Positions 44,702 to 52,334 of a DNA stretch of 64,000 nt are shown here, in pieces. The translations under genes and the position numbers were made by a program. A model generated the notes under the pieces. It saw only the letters and a program-made list of their open reading frames with translations, did no database searches and was not told the origin of the DNA. Each line of letters starts with the position of its first letter. The first letter of the stretch is position 1. The stretch lies in NCBI GenBank assembly GCA_035496935.1, contig DATJED010000015.1, forward strand, positions 83,217-147,216, in the 5' to 3' direction. Source of the DNA: Pseudopedobacter sp035496935. Lineage in GTDB: Bacteria > Bacteroidota > Bacteroidia > Sphingobacteriales > Sphingobacteriaceae.

Positions 44702-45097
44702 ATGGAAAATTGGGTTGAGGAATTAAACAGCAACCGAAATTTTGCAATTGGCAATGATGTTGTTTTTATGCCCGACTTTAAACAGTCCTTTAATCCATTA
44801 TTCAAAAAAAAAGTTTATACCGCTAATGAAATCGCTTATTGCGAGCAATTTGATGATTCTTTATTGAGATACGCCTCAACCTGGGCAGCAAAGGAAGCGG
44901 TTTATAAAGCAGTTAAGCAAATTGAATCAAAGCCTATTTCATTTAAAAAAATAGAAATTTTAAGAGAAAAAATCGGCGGAAAGCCTTCTGTAAACCTCCC
45001 GGTTTTATACAACGATTTTAAAATTAGCTTAAGTATAAGTCACGACGGAGATTACGTTTGGGCGGTAGCAATTATTAATTGTGAAAGTAATTTGTAA
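44702..45097 (+). CDS. 4'-phosphopantetheinyl transferase (AcpS-like)
   Basis: Enzyme of 131 residues that adds the phosphopantetheine arm to carriers. Motifs: IGNDVVFMPDF (about 17-27; the Mg-binding IGxDV of AcpS), ASTWAAKEAVYKAVKQIES (about 58-76; WxxKEAxxK) and ISLSISHDGDYVWAVAI (SxSHxxxYAxA, about 108-124). It starts directly after the reductase stop. Its presence in the operon indicates a dedicated activator for the divergent ACP. Confidence 0.9.
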   Translation: MENWVEELNSNRNFAIGNDVVFMPDFKQSFNPLFKKKVYTANEIAYCEQFDDSLLRYASTWAAKEAVYKAVKQIESKPISFKKIEILREKIGGKPSVNLPVLYNDFKISLSISHDGDYVWAVAIINCESNL

Positions 45098-45100
45098 CCT

Positions 45101-45928
45101 ATGACCGACCACTATTTTGAAAACGAGCTGGTAAAAATGCACTATTACCAATTTGGTAACGGAGCAAAAGCGATGCTTTGTTTTCATGGCTACGGAATGC
45201 ATGGCAAACAGTTCAAACACTTAGAAGAACTTTTTGGCAAAGAATATACTTTTTATGGGTTTGATTTGTTTTTCCATAAAGAAACCAAACTCGCAGATCA
45301 AAGTATTGAAAGCGTTAAAAAAGGGATAAGCAAAAATGAGTTAACTCAACTGTTTTCAGATTTCTGCTCAAAAAAAGGAATCGACAAATTTTCTGTTATT
45401 GCGTACTCAATGGGCAGTTTTTATGCTTGCGCTTTGGCGGAGGAAATCCCCGAGAGAATTAATGAGCTTATACTTGTCGCACCCTCAAGCTTAAAGCCGG
45501 GCAAAATTATCACTTTTTTAAGCGCCAATAAATTTGGAAACAGGTTGCTAGAACGTTTAGCTTTAAGCAATAACGGAATGACCAGCCTACTTTCACTTTT
45601 GAAAAGAACTAAAATAATTGATGCGAAAGCACATGAAATTTTATTCCGCGAAATTGCTACGCCACAGCTACGTTTTGCCTTTTTTGCCTGCGCAACTTAC
45701 CTTCGTTTTTTAAAACTAGATACCGAAAAGTTTATAGCCCAGATAAATCGTCACCAGATAAAAAGTATCTTTATTTTTGGCAAGCTCGATAAAAGTTATC
45801 CGGCTAAAATCGGGAAAAGCGTTGTTCCAAAAATTAAGCTTGCTAAACAAGTGGTTTTAAACAAAAACCACGATATGATCAATAAAAACTTTGCGCAACA
45901 GCTATCAAATTTGTTAAATGATAATTAA
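45101..45928 (+). CDS. alpha/beta hydrolase, possible thioesterase
   Basis: A 275-residue alpha/beta hydrolase. Oxyanion region LCFHGYGMHGKQFKHL (about 27-42), nucleophile elbow AYSMGSFYACAL (about 104-115; usual GxSxG appears as A-Y-S-M-G), a candidate acid near FGKLDKSYPA and histidine in KNHDMI (about 260). In a private synthase it would fit as a chain-releasing thioesterase or lipase, but that is inference. Overlaps the next gene by 11 bases. Confidence 0.82.
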   Translation: MTDHYFENELVKMHYYQFGNGAKAMLCFHGYGMHGKQFKHLEELFGKEYTFYGFDLFFHKETKLADQSIESVKKGISKNELTQLFSDFCSKKGIDKFSVIAYSMGSFYACALAEEIPERINELILVAPSSLKPGKIITFLSANKFGNRLLERLALSNNGMTSLLSLLKRTKIIDAKAHEILFREIATPQLRFAFFACATYLRFLKLDTEKFIAQINRHQIKSIFIFGKLDKSYPAKIGKSVVPKIKLAKQVVLNKNHDMINKNFAQQLSNLLNDN

Positions 45929-46571
45929 GGCGAAAAAATTTCCTTACCCTATTTTTAAAATTGGCTTTTATTTTATCAGTTGGTTGGTGAGTAAGCGATT
46001 TAATAAACTCGTTATCAACAGAATATCAATTAAACCTGATAGCTCTTACCTAATTTTGTGTAACCACTTTAGTTTTTGGGATGGATTTTTAGCCGCTTAT
46101 TTGGTACGCCACACTATTCATAAAAAACAGCAGATAAAAGAGCTTAATTTTATGTCGGTAAAAAAGCAGATGCAAATGAATCCTTGGCTCAAATACATCG
46201 GTTCATTTTCGGTTTCGCCGGGGAAAATAAGCGTGGGCGAAAGTGTTGCTTATGCAGCCGAAAAGCTAAGTAAGCCGGGGAATGTTCTCGTTTTATATCC
46301 GCAAGGAAATTTAGAATCATGCCACGTTCGAGAGATTGAAATGAAAGACGGAATTAATGCCATAATTCCTCAGATAAAAGGAAACTGCCAAATTATTTGG
46401 AGCAGTAATTTGGTGGAATATTTTGAAAGTTTAAAACCTTCAATCAACTTTCACATGCTGGATTGTGGCACAAACCACGATTTTAATTTTGAAGAGCTCA
46501 ATAAAAAAATCAACAGCTTTCACAAAGAAGCTATCCAAAAACAAATCAGGTTTACCGAGGAAAAGTTGTAA
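45918..46571 (+). CDS. PlsC-like glycerolipid acyltransferase
   Basis: A 217-residue acyltransferase of the 1-acyl-glycerol-3-phosphate type. The HxxxxD motif is NHFSFWDGFLAAYLV (His at about 50, Asp five residues on), followed by SVSPGK and YPQGNLESC (about 134-142), where family members have FPEGTRS. A hydrophobic segment at about 10-20 suggests membrane association. It ends the operon and could move the finished acyl chain onto a membrane lipid or sugar acceptor. Confidence 0.85.
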   Translation: MIIKAKKFPYPIFKIGFYFISWLVSKRFNKLVINRISIKPDSSYLILCNHFSFWDGFLAAYLVRHTIHKKQQIKELNFMSVKKQMQMNPWLKYIGSFSVSPGKISVGESVAYAAEKLSKPGNVLVLYPQGNLESCHVREIEMKDGINAIIPQIKGNCQIIWSSNLVEYFESLKPSINFHMLDCGTNHDFNFEELNKKINSFHKEAIQKQIRFTEEKL

Positions 46572-46573
46572 GC

Positions 46574-46605
46574 AGACTTACAAAGTTTTAAAACTTCATA
46601 AGTCT
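46574..46605. terminator. bidirectional terminator between the acyl operon and the RNA methyltransferase
   Basis: AGACTTA (46574-46580) pairs with TAAGTCT (46599-46605), with an inner AAGTTTT/AAAACTT stem. It begins 3 bases after the acyltransferase stop and lies between two convergent genes. Confidence 0.65.
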
Positions 46606-46611
46606 AAAATT

Positions 46612-47790
46612 TTACGCTTCTATAGGTTTTTCACGTTTGCTACCATCGTAAAGCTCGTATTCCAGCAATCTGCAATCCAATTTTCCATTGTAAAACTCAA
46701 CTCTGCGAGAAGCTTTTAATCCAATTTTTTTTGCCAGATCTGGGTTTCCAGTAAAAATATAACCATTATAACCTTTACAGCTCTGCTTCATAAAATCGCC
46801 CATGCGTTTGTAGGTTGCTTCTAATTTTGAGTGCACACCCAAGCGTTCTCCATATTCTGGGTTAAACATAATTACGCCTTTTCCTTCGGGGATTTCTGTA
46901 TCTGCAAAATCGCAAGTTTGGAAATCAATCAGTTGATCTACGCCGGCTGTTTTCGCATTTTTTATGGAAATATCCACCGCATCGTCAGAAATATCTGTGG
47001 CAACAATTTTAAAATCAATTTGCTTTACAATTTGGTCTTTTAATAACCTACGTTCAGCGAAAAACACTTCCTCATCGTAACCTAAAATGTGCATAAAACC
47101 ATAGTTCATCCGCAATAAACCGGGCGCTCTTTTAGTAGCAATTAACGCCGCTTCAATAGCTAAAGTTCCGGAACCGCACATCGGGTTTACAAAATTAGAT
47201 TTTCGGTCCCAGCCGGTTGCAAAAATAGTTCCCGATGCCAAGGCTTCTAACATTGGCGCTTTTCCAGGAATTTTACGGTAACTATGTTTTGCTAAAGTTT
47301 CGCCAGAAGTATCAATAAAAATCTCTGCTTTTTCGTTTTTCCAATACAAGTGAATTACTGCTTTGGAATAATCGGGGCCAGAATCCGGACGTATCTTATG
47401 TTTTTCTTTAATCCTATCTACAATCGCATCCTTTACCCTAAGGTTTGCAAACAGCGGAGTGGTGATTGTAGGGTTATCCACATTTGACGTTACAGAAAAA
47501 TATCCACTAAAATCAATCAATTTTTCCCACTCTAATTTTACCAATTCTTGGTGCAATTCATCATGGTTTTCTGCTGTAAATTCATGCAGGCGATAAAGCA
47601 CCTGACTAGCGCATCTAAGGTTGAGATTCAGCCTGATACAGTCGTTTAAGCTAACTTTCAGCTCAACCCCGGTAGGGAAAACTCTGATGGGTTTAAATCC
47701 TAAATCCAATACCTCTTTTTCGAGATAAGTTGCCAGTCTTTTGTTGCAGGTGATGATCACCTTTGAGGGAGTGTTGAAAACTTGATACAT
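46612..47790 (-). CDS. THUMP-domain 23S rRNA methyltransferase (RlmL/YpsC type)
   Basis: SAM-dependent RNA methyltransferase, about 392 residues from the ATG at 47788-47790 (an upstream TTG at 47841 would add 17 residues and reach the divergent DUF3127 gene). THUMP domain at about 25-150, then the UPF0020 catalytic domain: PMCGSGTLAIEAALIA (about 188-203, SAM-binding), ATDISDDAV and the catalytic MFNPEYGERLG (about 293-303; family NPPYGxR, here NPEYGER). The NPEYG variation of NPPYG is notable but occurs in Bacteroidota. Confidence 0.9.
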   Translation of the reverse strand: MYQVFNTPSKVIITCNKRLATYLEKEVLDLGFKPIRVFPTGVELKVSLNDCIRLNLNLRCASQVLYRLHEFTAENHDELHQELVKLEWEKLIDFSGYFSVTSNVDNPTITTPLFANLRVKDAIVDRIKEKHKIRPDSGPDYSKAVIHLYWKNEKAEIFIDTSGETLAKHSYRKIPGKAPMLEALASGTIFATGWDRKSNFVNPMCGSGTLAIEAALIATKRAPGLLRMNYGFMHILGYDEEVFFAERRLLKDQIVKQIDFKIVATDISDDAVDISIKNAKTAGVDQLIDFQTCDFADTEIPEGKGVIMFNPEYGERLGVHSKLEATYKRMGDFMKQSCKGYNGYIFTGNPDLAKKIGLKASRRVEFYNGKLDCRLLEYELYDGSKREKPIEA

Positions 47791-47852
47791 ATAGGTGCGC
47801 AATTTACTGAAATAAATTTTAGAGATTTGGAACAGATTCAAACGATTTATTT

Positions 47853-48224
47853 ATGGATGTTAAAGGAAAAGTTCATTTTGTATCTGACGTGATTAACGTT
47901 ACAGAAACTTTTAGAAAAAGAGAGTTAGTGGTAGAATTTGCTGAAAATCCTCAGTATCCCGAATTTGTGAAATTTGAAGCGATCCAAGACCGTGTTTCTT
48001 TAATGGATGATATTAAAGTTGGTCAGGATGTGGAAGTTTTCTTCAACTTAAAAGGAAGAGAATGGACAAATAAACAAGGTGAAAAACAATATTTTAACAC
48101 CTTACAACTTTGGAAGGTAAATGTATTAGGCGCAGTAGAAGCTGGAAGCCAAAGTACACCAGCTTACGCTCCGCCGGTTGATATTTCATCAACTCCGGGC
48201 GAAGATGATGATCTTCCGTTTTAA
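47853..48224 (+). CDS. DUF3127 domain protein
   Basis: A 123-residue protein of the DUF3127 type: GKVHFVSDVINVTETFRKRELVV (first beta-strands, about 4-27), KFEAIQDRVSLMDDIKVGQDVEVFFNL (about 45-72), REWTNKQGEKQYFNTL (about 75-90), and an acidic disordered tail (SSTPGEDDDLPF). The fold and acidic tail recall single-stranded DNA-binding proteins (DLPF-like tip), which suggests nucleic-acid binding; that is inference. Ends at a clear terminator. Confidence 0.85.
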   Translation: MDVKGKVHFVSDVINVTETFRKRELVVEFAENPQYPEFVKFEAIQDRVSLMDDIKVGQDVEVFFNLKGREWTNKQGEKQYFNTLQLWKVNVLGAVEAGSQSTPAYAPPVDISSTPGEDDDLPF

Positions 48225-48253
48225 ACAGCCTATTTTCTAATTACAATGCGATA

Positions 48254-48291
48254 AAAAGCGGCTTCAACATCCCACGTTGACCGCTTTTTTT
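48254..48291 (+). terminator. intrinsic terminator after the DUF3127 gene
   Basis: AAAAAGCGG and CCGCTTTTT (outer arms) with an inner CAAC/GTTG pair form a long stem followed by T residues, beginning 29 bases past the stop. Confidence 0.8.
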
Positions 48292-48387
48292 ATTTTCAGG
48301 TATTACGGCAGTCTCGGAAATGCTCAGTTCGACTGTCAATAAATTTCATCTTTCTTAAAAAGAACTCATTTAATTAACAATTACGTT

Positions 48388-48416
48388 TTTGTTGTACATA
48401 TCTTATCCTATTTTTG
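48388..48416 (+). promoter_or_regulatory. promoter of purD, near-leaderless
   Basis: TTTG (48388-48391), 17-base spacer, TATTTTTG (48409-48416): an exact match to the consensus. The purD ATG is at 48421, so transcription would start at or next to the start codon. Confidence 0.75.
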
Positions 48417-48420
48417 GGGT

Positions 48421-49695
48421 ATGAATATTTTGATACTTGGATCTGGCGGAAGAGAAAGCACTTTTGCCTGGAAAATAAGCCAGAGCGCTCTGTGCGACCA
48501 ACTTTTTATTGCTCCCGGAAATGCCGGAACTGGTGCTTACGGGAAAAATGTAGCGTTAAAAGTTACAGATTTCGACGGCATTAAAAATTTTGTGCTGGCG
48601 AACGGCATCGATTTAGTTTTGGTTGGTCCCGAGGAACCGTTGGTCAAAGGTATTCATGATTATTTTTTAGCCGATGAGGCATTGATGAATATTCCCGTTA
48701 TCGGCCCTAAAAAAGACGGTGCACAACTGGAAGGAAGCAAGGATTTTTCCAAAATTTTTATGGAGAAATACAATATACCAACAGCGGCATCGCAAACTTT
48801 TACCGTTGATACTCTAAAGCAAGGCTTAACTTATTTAAAGCATCACCCAATGCCGGTCGTACTTAAAGCCGATGGTTTGGCAGCCGGGAAAGGCGTTTTG
48901 ATTTGTACCACTTTGGAAGAAGCACAAGAAGAATTACGCTTGATGCTTGCCGAAGCAAAATTTGGTGATGCCAGCGCAAAAGTGGTGATTGAAGAATTTT
49001 TGACCGGAATTGAACTTTCTGTTTTTGTTGTTACCGATGGTAAAGATTACGTGATTTTGCCATCTGCAAAAGATTATAAACGCATTGGCGAAGGCGATAC
49101 AGGTTTAAACACTGGAGGTATGGGGTCGGTTTCTCCGGTGCCGTTTGCTGACGAAGCTTTTATAAAAAAGGTGGAAGAATTGGTTGTAATTCCAACTATC
49201 AGAGGTTTGCAGGCTGAAAATATTAATTACAAAGGTTTCATTTTTATTGGTTTGATGAATACCAACGGGCATCCGAATCTAATTGAATACAACTGCCGAA
49301 TGGGCGATCCGGAAACTGAAAGTGTTTTGCCAAGGATAGAAAGCGATTTTGTAGAATTATTAAAAGCTGTTGCCGATGAAAAAGTGGGTGATTATCAGCT
49401 TAAAATATCCAATAAAACTGCAGCAACTGTAATGTTGGTTTCTGCGGGTTATCCTGGCGAATACATTAACGGAAAATCAATCACGGGTCTAGAAAACGTA
49501 AAAGAAAGTATCGTTTTCCATGCCGGAACAGAGTTGGAAAACGGCATTGTAAAAACCAAAGGCGGTAGAGTTTTGGCTGTTACCACCTTACAGGATAATA
49601 TTTTTGATGCTTTGCAACAGGCAACCTCAGACGCTGGCCGTATTTATTATGATGGCGCAACCTTTAGAAAAGATATTGGGTTCGACTTATTGTAG
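48421..49695 (+). CDS. purD: phosphoribosylamine--glycine ligase
   Basis: ATP-grasp enzyme of 424 residues, second step of de novo purine synthesis, cytoplasmic. Motifs: N-terminal MNILILGSGGRESTFAWKIS, LVLVGPEEPLVKGI, the ATP-binding VVLKADGLAAGKGVLICTT (about 139-157), the family signature SAKDYKRIGEGDTGLNTGGMG (core RIGEGDTGLNTGGMG, about 222-236) and EYNCRMGDPETESVLP. Length is standard. Monocistronic with its own promoter. Confidence 0.97.
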   Translation: MNILILGSGGRESTFAWKISQSALCDQLFIAPGNAGTGAYGKNVALKVTDFDGIKNFVLANGIDLVLVGPEEPLVKGIHDYFLADEALMNIPVIGPKKDGAQLEGSKDFSKIFMEKYNIPTAASQTFTVDTLKQGLTYLKHHPMPVVLKADGLAAGKGVLICTTLEEAQEELRLMLAEAKFGDASAKVVIEEFLTGIELSVFVVTDGKDYVILPSAKDYKRIGEGDTGLNTGGMGSVSPVPFADEAFIKKVEELVVIPTIRGLQAENINYKGFIFIGLMNTNGHPNLIEYNCRMGDPETESVLPRIESDFVELLKAVADEKVGDYQLKISNKTAATVMLVSAGYPGEYINGKSITGLENVKESIVFHAGTELENGIVKTKGGRVLAVTTLQDNIFDALQQATSDAGRIYYDGATFRKDIGFDLL

Positions 49696-49736
49696 ATTTT
49701 TGGGTAATATGATTACCGATAAATAAATCTTAAATT

Positions 49737-49779
49737 AGCTAATTAGATATAAAAACCTAGTTATTGTATCTAATTAGCT
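49737..49779. repeat. 13-base perfect inverted repeat after purD
   Basis: AGCTAATTAGATA (49737-49749) and TATCTAATTAGCT (49767-49779) are perfect complements with a 17-base loop. The right arm overlaps a TAGCTTTG -7-like element (49775-49782) of the next gene. No T tract follows, so it is more operator-like than terminator-like. Confidence 0.6.
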
Positions 49780-49782
49780 TTG
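49775..49782 (+). promoter_or_regulatory. -7 element of the following lipoprotein gene (TAGCTTTG)
   Basis: Matches TAnnTTTG and lies about 30 bases before the ATG at 49812. The expected -33 TTTG is not found at the right distance, so the call is modest. Confidence 0.4.
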
Positions 49783-49811
49783 GCACAATCTTCTCTTAAG
49801 CTATTTATCGC

Positions 49812-50525
49812 ATGGTAATTAAAATAGGAAAATACATATTTGGTTTTTTAGCCATACTGTTAGCTACAGGATGTGCCACAACCAATTTTGAGTGGGTTAA
49901 AATAAACCCAGAGAAGATCCAACTGGCAAAAAACAGAGCACCGTATAGCGATAACATTCGCCGGATTGATATGGTACTTCAATTAAAAGAGAAGGACAAA
50001 GTTTTATATTACCCCGAATCGAACGGTTTTTTTGCTGAAGACCAAAGTAAAGCTGAGTTTGCGAACAACCAATCGTCGCTTCAAAAGAATATTAGCAAAA
50101 GCCAACGTTACGCAAAACGTTTTAAGGTAAACCGAACAAAAACGCAAGCGCCGATAACCGGGAAAGCAAAGGTTAATAATTCAAGGTATGCGTCATCTGG
50201 CTTTGTTTCAGATGCTGATAAATTAAATTCCGCATTAAAAATTCCATTTGACTCTAAAGCATTAAAAGCCGGTAAAAATGTTGGTTCTTTTGGTCCGAGT
50301 GCCTCGGAAATAAGGGAAATGGCGTTTAACGATATTAAAAAGAAAAATCCAGAGCTCGAACAAAAATCTATCGCCAAACAGCAACGTGGTAAAAACTTAA
50401 TGTGGGCTGGCTTGGTACTGGTTGTACTGGGTGGAATTATGGGTTTTGTCTTCGGCCGATCTGCATTTCTAATTTCCTTAGCCGGAGTGGTTTTTGCCGG
50501 AATTGGGTATTTTTTTAGGATTTAG
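49812..50525 (+). CDS. hypothetical lipoprotein with two C-terminal membrane helices
   Basis: A 237-residue protein with a lipobox leader ending ATGC (about residues 18-21). The middle is basic and low in complexity (about 70-130). Two adjacent hydrophobic helices at about 195-230 (MWAGLVLVVLGGIMGFVF and FLISLAGVVFAGIGYFF) end the protein. No family recognised. An N-terminal lipid anchor combined with two C-terminal helices is unusual and suggests the leader may instead be an uncleaved membrane segment. Confidence 0.72.
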   Translation: MVIKIGKYIFGFLAILLATGCATTNFEWVKINPEKIQLAKNRAPYSDNIRRIDMVLQLKEKDKVLYYPESNGFFAEDQSKAEFANNQSSLQKNISKSQRYAKRFKVNRTKTQAPITGKAKVNNSRYASSGFVSDADKLNSALKIPFDSKALKAGKNVGSFGPSASEIREMAFNDIKKKNPELEQKSIAKQQRGKNLMWAGLVLVVLGGIMGFVFGRSAFLISLAGVVFAGIGYFFRI

Positions 50526-50572
50526 ATTTGAGCTGAAAGCGCTATTGAAGTTTTTCGCAAATAAAAATCAAA

Positions 50573-51043
50573 ATGAGCGACATCAATGTTATCAAATGTG
50601 ACCAGAATCAATCAGAAATCATATCTGATTTGATAATTGATTTGTTAAAAGACTTTAATGAAAAAAGTGGAGGCAACTTCATAGTTGACAGAAATTTTAT
50701 ATTAGATACTACTAATAAATTAATCAAACGCGAGACTTTCGGATGTTATATTGCTTACGAAAATAGAAACCCGATAGGTCTTATTATAATATCTCACAGT
50801 TTCGCCATCTACAATGGTGGGGATTTTGGCGTTATTACAGAATTATATGTCGCCAAAGAAAAGAGAAGTCAGGGAATAGGAAGACTTCTTTTAGAAAAAG
50901 CTCGTGAATTTGCAAAACAGAATAATTGGAAAAAATTAGAAGTTGGTGCACCAAATAAATCAGAATGGCCCAGAACAATCGACTTTTATAAAGAAAATGG
51001 TTTCGAAGAAAAAGGACCGAAATTGCGGTTAGAGTTAGAATAG
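50573..51043 (+). CDS. GNAT family N-acetyltransferase
   Basis: A 156-residue acetyltransferase. The acetyl-CoA region is VAKEKRSQGIGRLLLEKARE (about 92-111; R/Q-x-x-G-x-G/A), followed by NKSEWPRTIDFYKENGFEEKG (about 128-148). Substrate not inferable. It is 47 bases after the lipoprotein gene. Confidence 0.88.
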   Translation: MSDINVIKCDQNQSEIISDLIIDLLKDFNEKSGGNFIVDRNFILDTTNKLIKRETFGCYIAYENRNPIGLIIISHSFAIYNGGDFGVITELYVAKEKRSQGIGRLLLEKAREFAKQNNWKKLEVGAPNKSEWPRTIDFYKENGFEEKGPKLRLELE

Positions 51044-51143
51044 CGTCTTATTCTGTAGTTGTATCCTAACTACAACCACAATTTATCTCAGTTTATGAGA
51101 GCACAGACTGAGGAATAGGGGAAATTTCTACCTAATTCGTGAG

Positions 51144-51173
51144 ATGTTTCTCCGCCGGTCGGCGGAGAAACAT
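51144..51173. repeat. REP-like palindrome with 14-base arms
   Basis: ATGTTTCTCCGCCG (51144-51157) and CGGCGGAGAAACAT (51160-51173) are perfect inverted repeats separated by GT. The strikingly GC-rich core contrasts with AT-rich surroundings. The flanks GTGAG and GACAAAACGG resemble a dispersed palindromic element I recall from other Sphingobacteriaceae intergenic regions. It lies between convergent genes and may double as a terminator. Confidence 0.6.
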
Positions 51174-51198
51174 GACAAAACGGGTAATCCCTCCGAAC

Positions 51199-52314
51199 CT
51201 ACTTCAATACCTCTTTCAACTTATCCATCAGCGCCGGTCCTCTCAAATTTTTAGCGATGATTTTACCTTCAGGGTCAATCAAAAAGTTTTTTGGGATGGC
51301 GTTTATTCCGTAATCCATGGCAATGCGCTGCGTTCTGTCAAGCAAGTTAGTCCAAACCAAGCCATCTTTTTTCACGGCCTCCACCCATTTATCTTCTTTA
51401 CTATCTATAGAAACGCCTAAAATAGTAAAGTTTTTATCTTTAAATTTTTCGTAAGCCTGTACAACATTTGGGTTTTCCTGACGACAAGGGCCGCACCACG
51501 ATGCCCAAAAATCTAATAAAACATACTGTCCTCTAAAACTTGAAAGTTTTACTTTTATATTTTCCGAAGTACTTTCCTCAAAATCTACTGCTTCAACACC
51601 TAAGCCGGTTTTTTTGCCCAACTCTAATTTTTGCGCAATTACTTGTGCCAAAGGATTCTCTTTGAGCTTTGGCGACAAAGCATTATAAGCCTTTTCTACC
51701 TGTGGAACATTCATGTCTTCCGTAGCTAAATCAGTGTTTAAGCTGTACAAACTCACAAAGCTTTCGGGGTGTTTTTCGATAAAATCTGCAATTATCGCTT
51801 TCCTGCTTTCTAACAAGGCCAAATACCTGTCCTGAAACCCTTTTACCACATCTTCTTTTGATTTATCCTTATCGCTTAAAGCTATAAACTCTTTGTTTAA
51901 AGCCATCAGTCCGTCTTCAACTTTTTGAGTGCTTTTGTTTAACGTTGCGTATTCATCGGCCACAGCCAAACCTTTTACTTTGGCGTTAATGATGGAATCT
52001 TTTGCGGTTAAAGTGGCTTGTCCCGGCTCAATAAAAAACCGGTAAATATCTTTTGGAGTGCCTTGAGCGTTTATATCATTGCCAGTGTGGTCCAACAATA
52101 AAATGGCAACCGAAGGCGAATTTAAACCGATGTTAAACTCAAATTTTCCGCTTACAGTTTTGGTGGAATCCAACTTTTCGCTTCTGCCTTCAATATGTAC
52201 CAAATAAACGGTTTTATCTTCTTTAAGATTTTCAATATCGCCTTTAAGACTAAATTTATCTTGTGCCTCTGTAAAAAACGGGACTAGCAATAATGCAAAC
52301 AATAATTTTCTCAT
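51199..52314 (-). CDS. thioredoxin-like thiol-disulfide reductase with DUF4369 domain
   Basis: Exported redox protein of 371 residues (ATG at 52312-52314; an upstream TTG is less likely): signal peptide MRKLLFALLLVPFFTEAQ. An N-terminal DUF4369 domain (about 20-110) is followed by a helical spacer and a C-terminal AhpC/TSA-Redoxin domain with LLDFWASWCGPCRQENP (WCGPC at about 272-276) and AIPKNFLIDPEGKII. Such proteins reduce or rearrange periplasmic disulfides, for example in cytochrome c maturation. It starts 21 bases after the arginase-fold gene on the same strand. Confidence 0.9.
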   Translation of the reverse strand: MRKLLFALLLVPFFTEAQDKFSLKGDIENLKEDKTVYLVHIEGRSEKLDSTKTVSGKFEFNIGLNSPSVAILLLDHTGNDINAQGTPKDIYRFFIEPGQATLTAKDSIINAKVKGLAVADEYATLNKSTQKVEDGLMALNKEFIALSDKDKSKEDVVKGFQDRYLALLESRKAIIADFIEKHPESFVSLYSLNTDLATEDMNVPQVEKAYNALSPKLKENPLAQVIAQKLELGKKTGLGVEAVDFEESTSENIKVKLSSFRGQYVLLDFWASWCGPCRQENPNVVQAYEKFKDKNFTILGVSIDSKEDKWVEAVKKDGLVWTNLLDRTQRIAMDYGINAIPKNFLIDPEGKIIAKNLRGPALMDKLKEVLK

Positions 52315-52334
52315 CAATTTCTATTTAGATTTTT

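Noticed and set aside
28925..46571. Polysaccharide utilisation locus (SusC/SusD)
   Set aside because: No SusD gene and no SusC receptor were found; the receptor-like protein at 24116-26509 is of a different subgroup, and glycan genes here build rather than degrade sugars.
47791..47841. Upstream TTG start of the rRNA methyltransferase
   Set aside because: It adds 17 non-conserved residues and leaves only 11 bases to the divergent gene; the ATG at 47790 fits better.
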